Assembly (NCBI RefSeq): GCF_039539525.1 | Contig: NZ_BAABDH010000021.1 | Location: forward strand, 62,001 to 126,000 | Length of the DNA stretch: 64,000 bases | Direction: 5' to 3' | DNA from: Hymenobacter algoricola | Lineage (GTDB): Bacteria; Bacteroidota; Bacteroidia; Cytophagales; Hymenobacteraceae | Part shown: one piece after another, positions 41,498-50,001 of the stretch | Position numbering within the stretch: the first letter of the stretch is position 1 | Layout of the letters: every line of letters begins with the position of its first letter | Translations under genes and position numbers: made by a program | The notes under the pieces: generated by a model | The model's input: the letters and a program-made list of their open reading frames with translations, nothing else | What the model was told of the DNA's origin: nothing | Database searches by the model: none

Positions 41498-44320
41498 ATG
41501 AAGACACTTCGACTACTGCTGTGCCTGCTGGCGCTGCTGACCGGGCTGCCTGCCGTCCAGGCGCAGGTCGTGACCACCCAGCCCAGCTTTTTCCGTGATA
41601 CGGACGCGGTAACCCTCACCTTCGACGCCACCAAAGGCAATGGCGGGCTGCTCAACTTCACCGGCGACGTGTACGTGTACACCGGCGTCATCACCAACCT
41701 GAGCACCTCGAACACCGACTGGAAGTACGTGAAGAACCCCGCGTTCAACCAGGGCGACCCGGCCTCCAAGCTCACCCGCACCGGCCCGAACACCTACACC
41801 ATTACCCTCACCCCGCGCACCTTCTACAACGTGCCCGCCGGCCAGACGATTCTCAAGCTGGCCATGCTGTTTAAGAGCGCCGACGGCACTGTGGTCGGCC
41901 GCGGCGACAACGGCAACGACATCCTGATCGACGTATTTCAGGGCGGTCTGGCCGCGCGCATCACCTCCCCGGTAGTAGCCGGGGGCAGCGTGCTGTTTGT
42001 GCCCCAGAACACGGCCGTCAGCGTAAGCGGCGAGGCTTCCGCAGCCTCCAACCTGACGCTGGCGCTGAACAAGGTGCCCGTCGCCCAGCAGGCCAACGCC
42101 ACGACGCTGACCGGCAGCGTAACGGTGACCCAGCCCGGCCGCAACGTGGTCCGCTTCACGGCCACTGCCGGCGCTACCACCGTGTCCGACTCCGTTATTC
42201 TGACCGTGCGGCCGACGGTGAACGTGGCGCCGCTGCCCGCCGGGGCCAAGGACGGCATCACCTACCTGCCCGGCGGCACTTCGGTTATCCTGAATCTGAC
42301 GGCCCCCGCCAAGCAGTTCGTGTACGTGCTCGGCGAGTTCAACAACTGGCAGATCGACAACGCGGCCTTTATGAACCAGACCCCGGACGGTACCCGCTGG
42401 TGGATTCAGATCAACAACCTGGAGCCGGGCCGCGAGTACGGCTACCAGTACCTGGTTGATGGCAGCCTGCGCATTGGCGACCCTTACAGCGACAAAGTTC
42501 TGGACCCGAGCAACGACCGGTTTATTACGGCCGTGACCTACCCCAACCTGAAGCCCTACCCCACGGGCCTGACTACGGGCATCGTTTCGGTGCTGCAAAC
42601 CAACCAGACGGCCTACCAGTGGACCACCACCGGCTACCAGCGCCCCAAGCGCACCGACCTGGTGCTCTACGAGCTGCACCTGCGCGACTTTATCCAGCGC
42701 CACGATTTCCAGACCCTGCGCGACACGCTGACTTACCTGCAGAAGCTGGGCATCAACGCCGTTGAGCTGATGCCCGTCAACGAGTTTGAGGGCAACGACT
42801 CCTGGGGCTACAACCCCTCGTACTACTTCGCGCCCGACAAGTACTACGGCCCCAAGGACGACCTGAAGCGCTTCATCGACGAGTGCCACCGCCGCGGCAT
42901 GGCCGTGGTGCTCGACATGGTGCTCAACCACAGCTGTGGCCAAAGCCCGATGGTGCAGCTGTACTTCGACGGCGGCAACCCGGCCCCCAACAGCCCCTGG
43001 TTTAACCGTACGGCCACGCACCCCTTCAACGTGTGCTACGACTTCAACCACGAAAGCGCCTACACTAAGTACTTCTCCAAGAAGGTGATGTCGTACTGGC
43101 TGGAGGAATACAAGGTGGATGGCTACCGCTTCGACCTGTCGAAGGGCTTCACTCAGAAAGTATCGGCCCTGCCCAACCTGACCTTCGACCAGCAGTCGGG
43201 CTTGATGGCCCAGTATGACCAGTCGCGCATCGACATCTGGAAAGACTACTACAACCACTTGGTCAGCGTCGACCCCAACGTGTATGCCATCCTGGAGCAC
43301 TTCGCCGACAACTCGGAGGAGAAAGTGCTGGCCGACTACGGCATGATGCTGTGGGGCAACATGCACGGCAACTACTCCCAGGCCGCCAAGGGCCTGCTGG
43401 CGGGCTCCGACCTGTCTGGCGGCGCTTATTCCAGCCGGCAGTTTCAGCAGCCCAACCTGGTGACCTACATGGAAAGCCACGACGAGGAGCGCCTGATGGT
43501 GACGACTCTGACCGGCGGCAGCAGCAGCGGCACCTACAACACCCGCGACCTGAACACGGCCCTGGCCCGCCAGGAAATGCTGGCCGCCTTCTTCTTCACC
43601 ATTCCGGGCCCGAAAATGGTGTGGCAGTTCGGGGAGCTGGGCTACGACGTGAGCATCAACTCCAACGGCCGCACCGGGGCCAAGCCCATCCGCTGGAACT
43701 ACTACGGCGACGCCAACCGCCGGCGCCTGCACGACGTGTACGCCAAGCTGATTGCTCTGAAAGTGAACGAGCCGGCCCTGGAGTCGCGCAACTTCAGCAT
43801 CCGCACCCGCGGCACTACCAAGGCCATCAACATCAACGACCCGAGCATGGACCTCACCATTGTGGGTAACTTCAGTGTCAACCCCGACAATATCTTCCCC
43901 AACTTCCAGCGGGCCGGCAAGTGGTACAACTACCTCACCGGCGACAGTATCACCGTCACCGACCCCGCTGCGGCCCTGAACCTGCAGCCCGGCGAATACG
44001 CCGTGTACACCTCGCGCAAGGTGAAAACCGTGACGGCCATGCGGCCCCGCGCCGCTTCGACCCTGAACCTGCAGGTTGCGCCCAACCCAACGGCCAATTC
44101 GGCCCTGGTGCGCTACGAGCTGACGACGGCCTCGCCGGTGACCTTCACCGTGCTGAACCTGCTCGGCGCCACCGTGCGCACCGTGCCCGTCAGTGGCCGC
44201 CAGACGGCCGGCTCCCATGAGCTGCGCCTGCCCACCGCCGACTTTGCCAACGGCGTGTACCTGCTGCGCCTGACCACCGGCGAGCAACAGCAAACCCTGC
44301 GCCTGGTGGTGCAGCACTAG
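41498..44320 (+). CDS. Secreted GH13 alpha-amylase-family enzyme with T9SS tail
   Basis: A 940-residue extracellular enzyme that should cleave alpha-glucans. The signal peptide is MKTLRLLLCLLALLTGLPAVQAQ. Residues 24-155 form a module resembling the DUF4961 protein at 47103 (VVTTQPSFF...TRTGPNTY...AMLFKSADGT). About 250-345 is an E-set/CBM48 domain (VYVLGEFNNWQID). The catalytic barrel (about 385-790) carries GINAVELMPVNEF, VVLDMVLNHS, the nucleophile Asp546 in DGYRFDLSKGF, Glu600 in AILEHF and Asp662 in MESHDEERL. A final 80-residue T9SS tail begins VAPNPTANSALVRYEL. It heads the starch locus and points towards it. Confidence 0.93.
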   Translation: MKTLRLLLCLLALLTGLPAVQAQVVTTQPSFFRDTDAVTLTFDATKGNGGLLNFTGDVYVYTGVITNLSTSNTDWKYVKNPAFNQGDPASKLTRTGPNTYTITLTPRTFYNVPAGQTILKLAMLFKSADGTVVGRGDNGNDILIDVFQGGLAARITSPVVAGGSVLFVPQNTAVSVSGEASAASNLTLALNKVPVAQQANATTLTGSVTVTQPGRNVVRFTATAGATTVSDSVILTVRPTVNVAPLPAGAKDGITYLPGGTSVILNLTAPAKQFVYVLGEFNNWQIDNAAFMNQTPDGTRWWIQINNLEPGREYGYQYLVDGSLRIGDPYSDKVLDPSNDRFITAVTYPNLKPYPTGLTTGIVSVLQTNQTAYQWTTTGYQRPKRTDLVLYELHLRDFIQRHDFQTLRDTLTYLQKLGINAVELMPVNEFEGNDSWGYNPSYYFAPDKYYGPKDDLKRFIDECHRRGMAVVLDMVLNHSCGQSPMVQLYFDGGNPAPNSPWFNRTATHPFNVCYDFNHESAYTKYFSKKVMSYWLEEYKVDGYRFDLSKGFTQKVSALPNLTFDQQSGLMAQYDQSRIDIWKDYYNHLVSVDPNVYAILEHFADNSEEKVLADYGMMLWGNMHGNYSQAAKGLLAGSDLSGGAYSSRQFQQPNLVTYMESHDEERLMVTTLTGGSSSGTYNTRDLNTALARQEMLAAFFFTIPGPKMVWQFGELGYDVSINSNGRTGAKPIRWNYYGDANRRRLHDVYAKLIALKVNEPALESRNFSIRTRGTTKAININDPSMDLTIVGNFSVNPDNIFPNFQRAGKWYNYLTGDSITVTDPAAALNLQPGEYAVYTSRKVKTVTAMRPRAASTLNLQVAPNPTANSALVRYELTTASPVTFTVLNLLGATVRTVPVSGRQTAGSHELRLPTADFANGVYLLRLTTGEQQQTLRLVVQH

Positions 44321-44324
44321 CCGC

Positions 44325-44384
44325 TGCCGACTGCCCATAAAAAAAAGCGTCCTTTCGGGGCGCTTTTTTTATGGGCAGTCGGCA
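44325..44384. terminator. Bidirectional terminator between the GH13 and kinase genes
   Basis: Long near-perfect inverted repeat: GCCGACTGCCCATAAAAAAA, then AGCG...CGCT, then TTTTTTTATGGGCAGTCGGC. A and T tracts flank the central GC stem. Confidence 0.88.
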
Positions 44385-44386
44385 GC

Positions 44387-45235
44387 CTATTTGGTCAGAA
44401 TCGTGTGGTAGTCCACGAGGTCGTCGATGGGGGAGCGGATGATTTTGCCGACTTCCATGCCGTGGCTTTTGGCTACCTGGGCCAGCGCGTCGCGGAAGTT
44501 GTAGCCCACCGAGCCGATGCAGTTGAAGGTGTAGTCCTGGTAGTTGGGGTAGTGCAGCACCAGGTTCTGGAAGAACGTCTCGAAGCCGTTGAGCACGATG
44601 TCGCGGCAGTAGCTGACGTTGTTGTGGTCGTAGGCAAACTTGGCGAAGCTGGCCAGAAAGCGGTTGGGCAGGGGCTGGTTGTAGAGCCGGTCCAGGATTT
44701 CGTCGCGGTTCAGGCCGTAGGTTTCGCGGAAAGCTTCCTGCAGGCCGTCGGGCAGCAGGTTGCGCAGGTAGTCGCGCAGCAGCCGCTTGCCGATAAACGA
44801 GCCGCTGCCCTCGTCGCCGAGGAAGTAGCCCAGCGAGTCCACGCTCAGCGTCACGTCCTTACCATTGTACAGGCAGCTGTTGGTGCCGGTGCCCAGAATG
44901 GCGGCAAAGCCCTGGTTGAGGCCCAGCAGGGCGCGGGCGGCCGCCAGCAGGTCGTGGTCGACAAACACCTTAGCGTGAGTAAATACCTGCCGCATGGCTG
45001 CCGCCACGATTTCGGCTTTCCTGGCCGACGAAATACCGGCGCCATAATAATGGACCTCCGTAATCTGGTCCTGCACCAGCGTATCGGGCAGATTCTGCTG
45101 CAGGGAAGCCAGAATGGCCTCCGTGCCCACAAAATCGGGGTTATAGCCTTCCGTATTGAAGTAGATGCGGGTGCCTGCCTCATCGATAAGACACCAGTTG
45201 GTTTTGGTCGAGCCGCCGTCGGCAATGATTACCAT
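44387..45235 (-). CDS. BadF/BadG-type ATPase, N-acetylglucosamine kinase-like
   Basis: A 282-residue member of the ASKHA sugar-kinase fold. The N-terminal phosphate loop is MVIIADGGSTKTNWCLID; the second conserved block is AAILGTGTNSCLYNG and the third LGYFLGDEGSGSFIGKRLL, which together match N-acetylglucosamine kinase-like proteins. It should phosphorylate an amino sugar or related hexose in the cytoplasm. It converges with the secreted amylase, so it may serve sugar recycling rather than starch use. Confidence 0.85.
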   Translation of the reverse strand: MVIIADGGSTKTNWCLIDEAGTRIYFNTEGYNPDFVGTEAILASLQQNLPDTLVQDQITEVHYYGAGISSARKAEIVAAAMRQVFTHAKVFVDHDLLAAARALLGLNQGFAAILGTGTNSCLYNGKDVTLSVDSLGYFLGDEGSGSFIGKRLLRDYLRNLLPDGLQEAFRETYGLNRDEILDRLYNQPLPNRFLASFAKFAYDHNNVSYCRDIVLNGFETFFQNLVLHYPNYQDYTFNCIGSVGYNFRDALAQVAKSHGMEVGKIIRSPIDDLVDYHTILTK

Positions 45236-45596
45236 GCGCTGTAAAAAGGGAGTTGAAAAGAACGGAAAAGGGAGACTCGGGACTGCGGCTCAGGCAAAGA
45301 GTGGGACTTCTTCTGTAGCGGGAAAGAGGGCTGCGGGGCTGCAATCTAGGGCTTCGGCGCCAATTATTTCCCATATTCCGGGCCGAACCGGCGTGCGGGC
45401 CGCCACCCGGCCTTCGGCTGATTGGCAGAACGAAATAAATTACGCAAGAAATTATGCAGCGGGTTAGTGAATAATCACTTATTATGGCTTTAATTTGCGG
45501 GGCTGAATACCAGCTTTACGCTTATATCCCGGGCCCGGCAGCCCCGAAACCCGGGTTTTCATCAACTCACACTCCCTTTTTCCCAACCCCACTCTA
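45236..45596. other. Divergent promoter region
   Basis: No gene is seen in 361 bp between the kinase gene and the T9SS cargo gene. The right half is AT-rich and contains a small dyad GAATAATCACTTATTA (45469-45484). No complete TTG...TAnnTTTG pair was recognised. Confidence 0.4.
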
Positions 45597-46685
45597 ATGA
45601 AAAAAATCTTTACCCTCGCAGCCCTCGGCCTGCTCTCTACGGCTGCTTTCAACGCCCAGGCCCAGGTGACCCTCGATGGCCAGGTATTGCCGGCTGAAGG
45701 CTACGTAACGCTGGGCACCTACACCGGCCCGCATGGCTTTGGTGACCACGGCCTGGTGAAGTTGTACGTGCGCAACACGGCCACCAAGTACTACATCGCC
45801 CTGACCGGCGCCCTGGAAAACAATGGTAACTCGTTTCAGGTGTACCTGAACCAGCCCCGCAAAGTGGGCCGCGCGGCCGGCACCGAGCTACCCCTGAGCA
45901 CGCTGACGGGTACTTCGTTTGAAATCAACGACCCCAAGATGGAGTTTGAGGTTGATTACGGCTTTGGCGTGAAAGGCGCTGACGTCGCTTCCGCGAGCAG
46001 CATCATCGACTACACCCGCGTAGCCGGTGGCCTGGCTACCGACCAGCTGACCGGTGACCTGCCTGTAGCCGGCACGGCCGTAACGGCTCCGGCCACTACC
46101 ACCGGCGGCCTGCAGCTGACCCGCATGGCCTTCAAGAACGTGTTTTTCCTGGTGGGCCCGAACCCTGCTACACCAATCCACAACGGGATTCAGGGCTGGG
46201 AAATCGAGCTGGATAAGGCCACGATGGGCATGCAGACCGGCGACGTACTCCAGCTGTTCGCCGTGCAGAACAACAAGTCAGGCGACTTCTACTCTACGGA
46301 TGCAATTCCGGAGGTAACCGGCAACACGGCCAACCTCGGTGCCAAGCCAAACTTCGTTACCCTGCCCGGCATTCAGTTCGCAACCAACACCGTTATCACG
46401 AGCACCCAGAAAGCCCAGGACGCGGCCAAGCTGAACGTGCAGGTTTCGCCTAACCCCATCAGCGGTGCCGCCAAGGTACAATACACCGTAGCCGATAAGG
46501 CATCGGACGTGCAGATCTCGCTGACCAACCTGCTCGGTCAGGAAGTTCGTCAGATCAGCGTGGGCAAGCAGGCCGTTGGCCGCCACGAGGCTAGCCTGGA
46601 AGGCATCAACCTGGCCGCCGGCGTGTATATCATGAAAGTGCAGGCCGGCAACTCGGTAGCTGCCCAGAAAGTAGTGGTGGAGTAA
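45597..46685 (+). CDS. Secreted protein with T9SS sorting tail, unknown function
   Basis: A 362-residue secreted protein in the starch locus. The signal peptide MKKIFTLAALGLLSTAAFNAQAQ is followed by VTLDGQVLPAEGYVTLGTYTG and a beta-rich region containing KYYIALTGALENNGNSFQVYLNQP, which has the look of a carbohydrate-binding or DOMON-like domain but is not assigned. The T9SS tail begins NVQVSPNPISGAAKVQYTV and ends GVYIMKVQAGNSVAAQKVVVE. It has its own terminator. A glycan-binding role is inferred from location only. Confidence 0.75.
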   Translation: MKKIFTLAALGLLSTAAFNAQAQVTLDGQVLPAEGYVTLGTYTGPHGFGDHGLVKLYVRNTATKYYIALTGALENNGNSFQVYLNQPRKVGRAAGTELPLSTLTGTSFEINDPKMEFEVDYGFGVKGADVASASSIIDYTRVAGGLATDQLTGDLPVAGTAVTAPATTTGGLQLTRMAFKNVFFLVGPNPATPIHNGIQGWEIELDKATMGMQTGDVLQLFAVQNNKSGDFYSTDAIPEVTGNTANLGAKPNFVTLPGIQFATNTVITSTQKAQDAAKLNVQVSPNPISGAAKVQYTVADKASDVQISLTNLLGQEVRQISVGKQAVGRHEASLEGINLAAGVYIMKVQAGNSVAAQKVVVE

Positions 46686-46703
46686 GTAACCCGCATTTTA
46701 GTG

Positions 46704-46735
46704 AAAAAGGGCCTGCATCTGCAGGCCCTTTTTTT
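46704..46735 (+). terminator. Terminator of the T9SS cargo gene
   Basis: AAAAAGGGCCTGC and GCAGGCCCTTTTTTT around an ATCT loop. Confidence 0.9.
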
Positions 46736-47032
46736 GTGCGCCGGCAATAGCCCTCAGCCCGCCCCGGTTGTAACGGCGCGCCTCGCAGCGGTAGCCCGAA
46801 CAACTACTGCGCCGCTACCTGCCAGCCATGCCTGGGCCAGCGGCCTAATCGCCTGCTGCATACGCCTGCCCGTCCCGGCGCCACTGGTTTTGGGGCCCAA
46901 TGTGCCACCAGCACGTGCTGGTTGAGCGCAAGGGCGAGGCTTGCTGCCGCGCCTCTGAAACGCTTGTCACCAGCTCGTTCCGAGTAGGGGAGAGCAACCG
47001 GCGACGGTGGCGGGTAAGACCGAAAAGGGCCC

Positions 47033-47071
47033 AAAAAAAGGACGCCGGAGGATATCCTCCGGCGTCCTTTT
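47033..47071 (-). terminator. Terminator of the Sus operon
   Basis: Perfect 28-bp palindrome (47040-47067, GGACGCCGGAGGAT and its complement) with A and T runs outside. It follows the DUF4961 gene on the minus strand. Confidence 0.9.
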
Positions 47072-47102
47072 CAGCTTGTTGGCGGAGCAGGTCCGCGGCC
47101 AG

Positions 47103-47951
47103 TTAATTGAGCTTAAACGGGGTCAGAACTACCGGGCCGGTCTGGCCCCGACGGGCCTGGGCGGCGTTTTCCTTGCGGATGTTTACCGTGATGTCGGTGA
47201 TGGTTTCATCGGCCTTCATGCCCAGCGTAGTGAACAGCTGGCGCGGAATCATGCGGAAGGTGTAGACGCCGGGAGTAGTCGTCTTGAGCTTGTAGGTAGC
47301 CGCGCTGACATCCACGGCATTCACGTTGGTAGCCGTGCGGTAGGTGGTTTCCACCCCGGCCGCGTTCTTGGCTTTGGCTTCCAGGTAGATGAACAGGTTG
47401 CCCGTGTAGAGTACCTGCGGCGTGGCCGAAGCATCCTCAAACTTGAGGGCCTCCACCGTTTCCTTCGACTGGTTGTACTTCACGGTTACTACATCCGCCT
47501 CGCTGAAGTTGGACGGGAAGGTCTCGACGCGCTTGGCGGCGTACTCCAGCGGCTTTACCGGCAGCGAGAAGTCCGAAGTCTGCTTGGTGCCGTCCTGGTT
47601 TTTTACCAGGAAGCCGAAGGCCGTAATGACAGCTACCGGCTTGGCGAAGAAGTCAACCGAGGAGTTGACGGTGTACGACCATTTGTTCGGCCCTACCTGG
47701 GTCATTTTGGCCTCGGGCGTAGAAGCGGCAAAGTTGCCGCCGTTGGTGATGGCGTCGCCGCCACTGCCGGGAATGAAGGCCCAGATATACAGGGGGCCGA
47801 CGCCGTCAACGGGCGTGCCCGTCACGTCCACGGTGATAACCACCCGGTCCTTGGCCGTGAAAGTGGCGGGATTGGTCGTTACGACTCCCTGCGCCAGAAC
47901 CACCTGGGTGTAGGCAAGCAGGAAGAAAAGAAGAATAAAACAACGCTTCAT
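47103..47951 (-). CDS. DUF4961-like secreted protein of the Sus operon
   Basis: A 282-residue exported protein, last gene of the leftward Sus operon. Signal peptide MKRCFILLFFLLAYTQVVLAQ, no lipobox Cys. The mature N-terminus GVVTTNPATFTAKDRVVITVD, then KMTQVGPNKWSYTV and FGFLVKNQDGTKQTSDF, resembles the N-terminal module of the GH13 enzyme at 41498. The C-terminal half (VVTVKYNQSKETVEALKF...) is a second beta domain. Such proteins are probably surface glycan-binding accessories, like SusE/SusF in Bacteroides. No T9SS tail is seen. Confidence 0.8.
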   Translation of the reverse strand: MKRCFILLFFLLAYTQVVLAQGVVTTNPATFTAKDRVVITVDVTGTPVDGVGPLYIWAFIPGSGGDAITNGGNFAASTPEAKMTQVGPNKWSYTVNSSVDFFAKPVAVITAFGFLVKNQDGTKQTSDFSLPVKPLEYAAKRVETFPSNFSEADVVTVKYNQSKETVEALKFEDASATPQVLYTGNLFIYLEAKAKNAAGVETTYRTATNVNAVDVSAATYKLKTTTPGVYTFRMIPRQLFTTLGMKADETITDITVNIRKENAAQARRGQTGPVVLTPFKLN

Positions 47952-47975
47952 GGAGATGCTAGTGAAGGGTGGGAG

Positions 47976-48482
47976 TTATTTGCGGACGAAGTTCAGCTCG
48001 TACGTCACCAGCGTCTTGTTGCCGGTACGGCGCAGCAGCTTTAAGCCAAGCTTGTTGTCCGAGGGCCGGTACGACTGCCCGTACTGCAGCGTGTCCTTGC
48101 GGCCATTAGCCTGCGAGATGATAATCTTGCGCGGACCCTTGGAGTCGTCGAACTTCCAGGTGCCGCTGCCCAGAAACACCGGCGCATTGCCCGGGTTCGT
48201 CACCACGAAGTTGGTGGGCTCGGTGCCGTTGGCCTGAAACGAGAAGACCACCTGGTTGTAGGGGTAGTCGGCCGTCAGGTCCATGCGCTGCACCTCGGCG
48301 GGGTAGTTATTATTCACCGCATCATTGTCTACCTGCACTACCTGGGTCAGGGTGAAGTCGCCGATGGTGCTTTCGGCCGTGGCAAACGGTTCGCCGATTT
48401 CCGCAAAGTCTTCTTTGGGCTGGCAGGAGGCGGCGCCCAGCAGGGCAACTACTCCTAAAAGTGGGAAAAGCTTCTGATTCAT
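47976..48482 (-). CDS. DUF5004-like lipoprotein of the Sus operon
   Basis: A 168-residue lipoprotein (MNQKLFPLLGVVALLGAASCQPK, Cys20). The mature part (STIGDFTLTQVVQVDNDAVNN..., SFQANGTEPTNFVVTNPG..., FVRK at the end) fits the DUF5004 family, often encoded next to SusD and DUF4961. It should be on the outer membrane as an accessory glycan-binding protein. It lies 24 bp upstream of the DUF4961 gene in the same operon. Confidence 0.75.
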   Translation of the reverse strand: MNQKLFPLLGVVALLGAASCQPKEDFAEIGEPFATAESTIGDFTLTQVVQVDNDAVNNNYPAEVQRMDLTADYPYNQVVFSFQANGTEPTNFVVTNPGNAPVFLGSGTWKFDDSKGPRKIIISQANGRKDTLQYGQSYRPSDNKLGLKLLRRTGNKTLVTYELNFVRK

Positions 48483-48573
48483 CTGAGTATCTGGTGGGGT
48501 GTGCTAGGCACAATGAAAAAAACAGCCAACTGGTTCGCCGCAAACCTGGGCTTGCGGCGAATCCCGTTAAGCT

Positions 48574-49968
48574 TTAGTTCTGCACGATGTCCGGGTTGGC
48601 CTGAACTTCCGTGTCCGGAATTTTCAGCAGCATCCGGGAGTCGTCATACGCCACGCCGCGAATGGTTTGCTTGAGGCGGCGCAGTTCGTGGAACCGGTCG
48701 TTTTCTGTGAACAGCTCCACCCGGCGCTCCTCGCGGATAGCCGTCAGCAGGGCGTCCCGGCTGGCAGTAGTCTGGTCCTGGGGTACGCGGGCCAGGCGGC
48801 GCAGAATGTTGTAGTCCTCGCGAACCATTGCCGCGTCAAACGTGGCAGAGCGCTGCACGGCCGATTCGGCGCGGGTCAGGTACATTTCGGCCAGGCGCAC
48901 CACCGGTACGTTGATGGGGTTGCCCCCCTGGTACTTGAGCGAGAAAGGCAGCTTGCCGGCGGTCCGGCTCACCAGCAGCGAATCCCGGCGGCCGCCCTTG
49001 TTGCGCAGCAGGTCACTCAGAGGAGCGCTCAGCGGCAGGTTCACGGCGTCCTCGTTGGTGTTGAAGAAGTTGCCCCGCACCGTACCGCTCACGTCGTTCG
49101 ACGAGACGCTGACGGCCTGGAAGATAACCGGCGTGCCGTTTGGCCCGATGTCACCGGCCTGCCGGAAAGGAAGCGTTACGGCCAGGCGGTTGGCTGCCGT
49201 GCCCAGGCTGAAGCCGCCGTTTTTGATAACGTCGTCGGAATAGGTGTACGCTTTAGCGTAGTCTTCCTTGCTGAAAAACACGCGGGCCAGGTAGGCTTTG
49301 GCCGCCCACTTGGTGGCGCGGTTGCCGTTGGAGGCGGGCAAAACGGCTTCGGCCGCCTGCAGGTCGGCAATAACCTGATCGTATACGGCGCCCACGGAGC
49401 TGCGCGGCACCCGCTCGGCGGCCTCCTGGGTGGTTACGGAGATAATACGCAGCGGAATACCCGGCTCACCACCCGCATTGCTGGTGTAGGGCTTGGCAAA
49501 CAGGCGCACCAGCTCGAAGTGCGAGATGGCCCGCAGGAACAAAGCTTCCGCCTTGAGTCGGTCCTTCACGACCTGGTCGGCGGCGAAGGTGTTCTGGTCG
49601 ATGGCGGTGATAACCGTGTTGGCCCGCGAAATAGCGGTGTACGCCGACTTCCACAGGTCGCGGCCCTGGGAGTTGAACAGGCTGAAGTCGCGGGTGGAGA
49701 ACTGAGCCCCGGCGCCGCCGCCGGCCGCCACGCGGGCCAGGTCGAGGTTGTCGCCGTATTCCTCGCTGGTGCGAATGACTTCGCCGCCCAGGAAGTTGTT
49801 GCCCAGGGCCTGGGCGTAGGAGCCCACCAGCACCGATTCAACGTTGCCGACGTTTTTCAGGAATTCGGCGTCCGGCTGGCTGTTGGTCGATTGCAGCTCC
49901 AGGAAGTCTTTGCACCCCGTCAGCAAGCCGCAGCTCAGACCCAGGGAAAGAAGAAGTATTTTTTTCAT
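48574..49968 (-). CDS. SusD/RagB family nutrient-binding lipoprotein
   Basis: A 464-residue outer-membrane lipoprotein. The N-terminus MKKILLLSLGLSCGLLTGCKDFLEL carries a lipobox, and the SusD signature is in place: KDFLELQSTNSQPDAEFLKNVGNVESVLVGSY and the TPR-like helical region LKAEALFLRAISHFELVRLFAKPY. The C-terminus has VPVVRLAEMYLTRAESAV and REERRVELFTENDRFHELRRL, which is diagnostic. It acts as the lid of the SusC transporter, capturing oligosaccharides. It sits 33 bp after susC. Confidence 0.95.
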   Translation of the reverse strand: MKKILLLSLGLSCGLLTGCKDFLELQSTNSQPDAEFLKNVGNVESVLVGSYAQALGNNFLGGEVIRTSEEYGDNLDLARVAAGGGAGAQFSTRDFSLFNSQGRDLWKSAYTAISRANTVITAIDQNTFAADQVVKDRLKAEALFLRAISHFELVRLFAKPYTSNAGGEPGIPLRIISVTTQEAAERVPRSSVGAVYDQVIADLQAAEAVLPASNGNRATKWAAKAYLARVFFSKEDYAKAYTYSDDVIKNGGFSLGTAANRLAVTLPFRQAGDIGPNGTPVIFQAVSVSSNDVSGTVRGNFFNTNEDAVNLPLSAPLSDLLRNKGGRRDSLLVSRTAGKLPFSLKYQGGNPINVPVVRLAEMYLTRAESAVQRSATFDAAMVREDYNILRRLARVPQDQTTASRDALLTAIREERRVELFTENDRFHELRRLKQTIRGVAYDDSRMLLKIPDTEVQANPDIVQN

Positions 49969-50001
49969 GATGAAATCAGTCAGAAACCAGATAAGAAAAA
50001 C

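Larger units (their letters stand above)
46686..47102. other. Intergenic region between convergent genes
   Basis: Apart from the two terminators (46704-46735 and 47033-47071), 46740-47030 holds no convincing gene; frames crossing it have atypical composition. Confidence 0.5.

Noticed and set aside
41513..44338. 941-codon open frame antisense to the GH13 gene
   Set aside because: Same effect; the sense strand has a signal peptide, catalytic residues and a sorting tail.
46740..47030. Possible gene in the gap between the T9SS cargo and DUF4961 genes
   Set aside because: Frames in all phases are short, overlap terminators and have no protein-like pattern.
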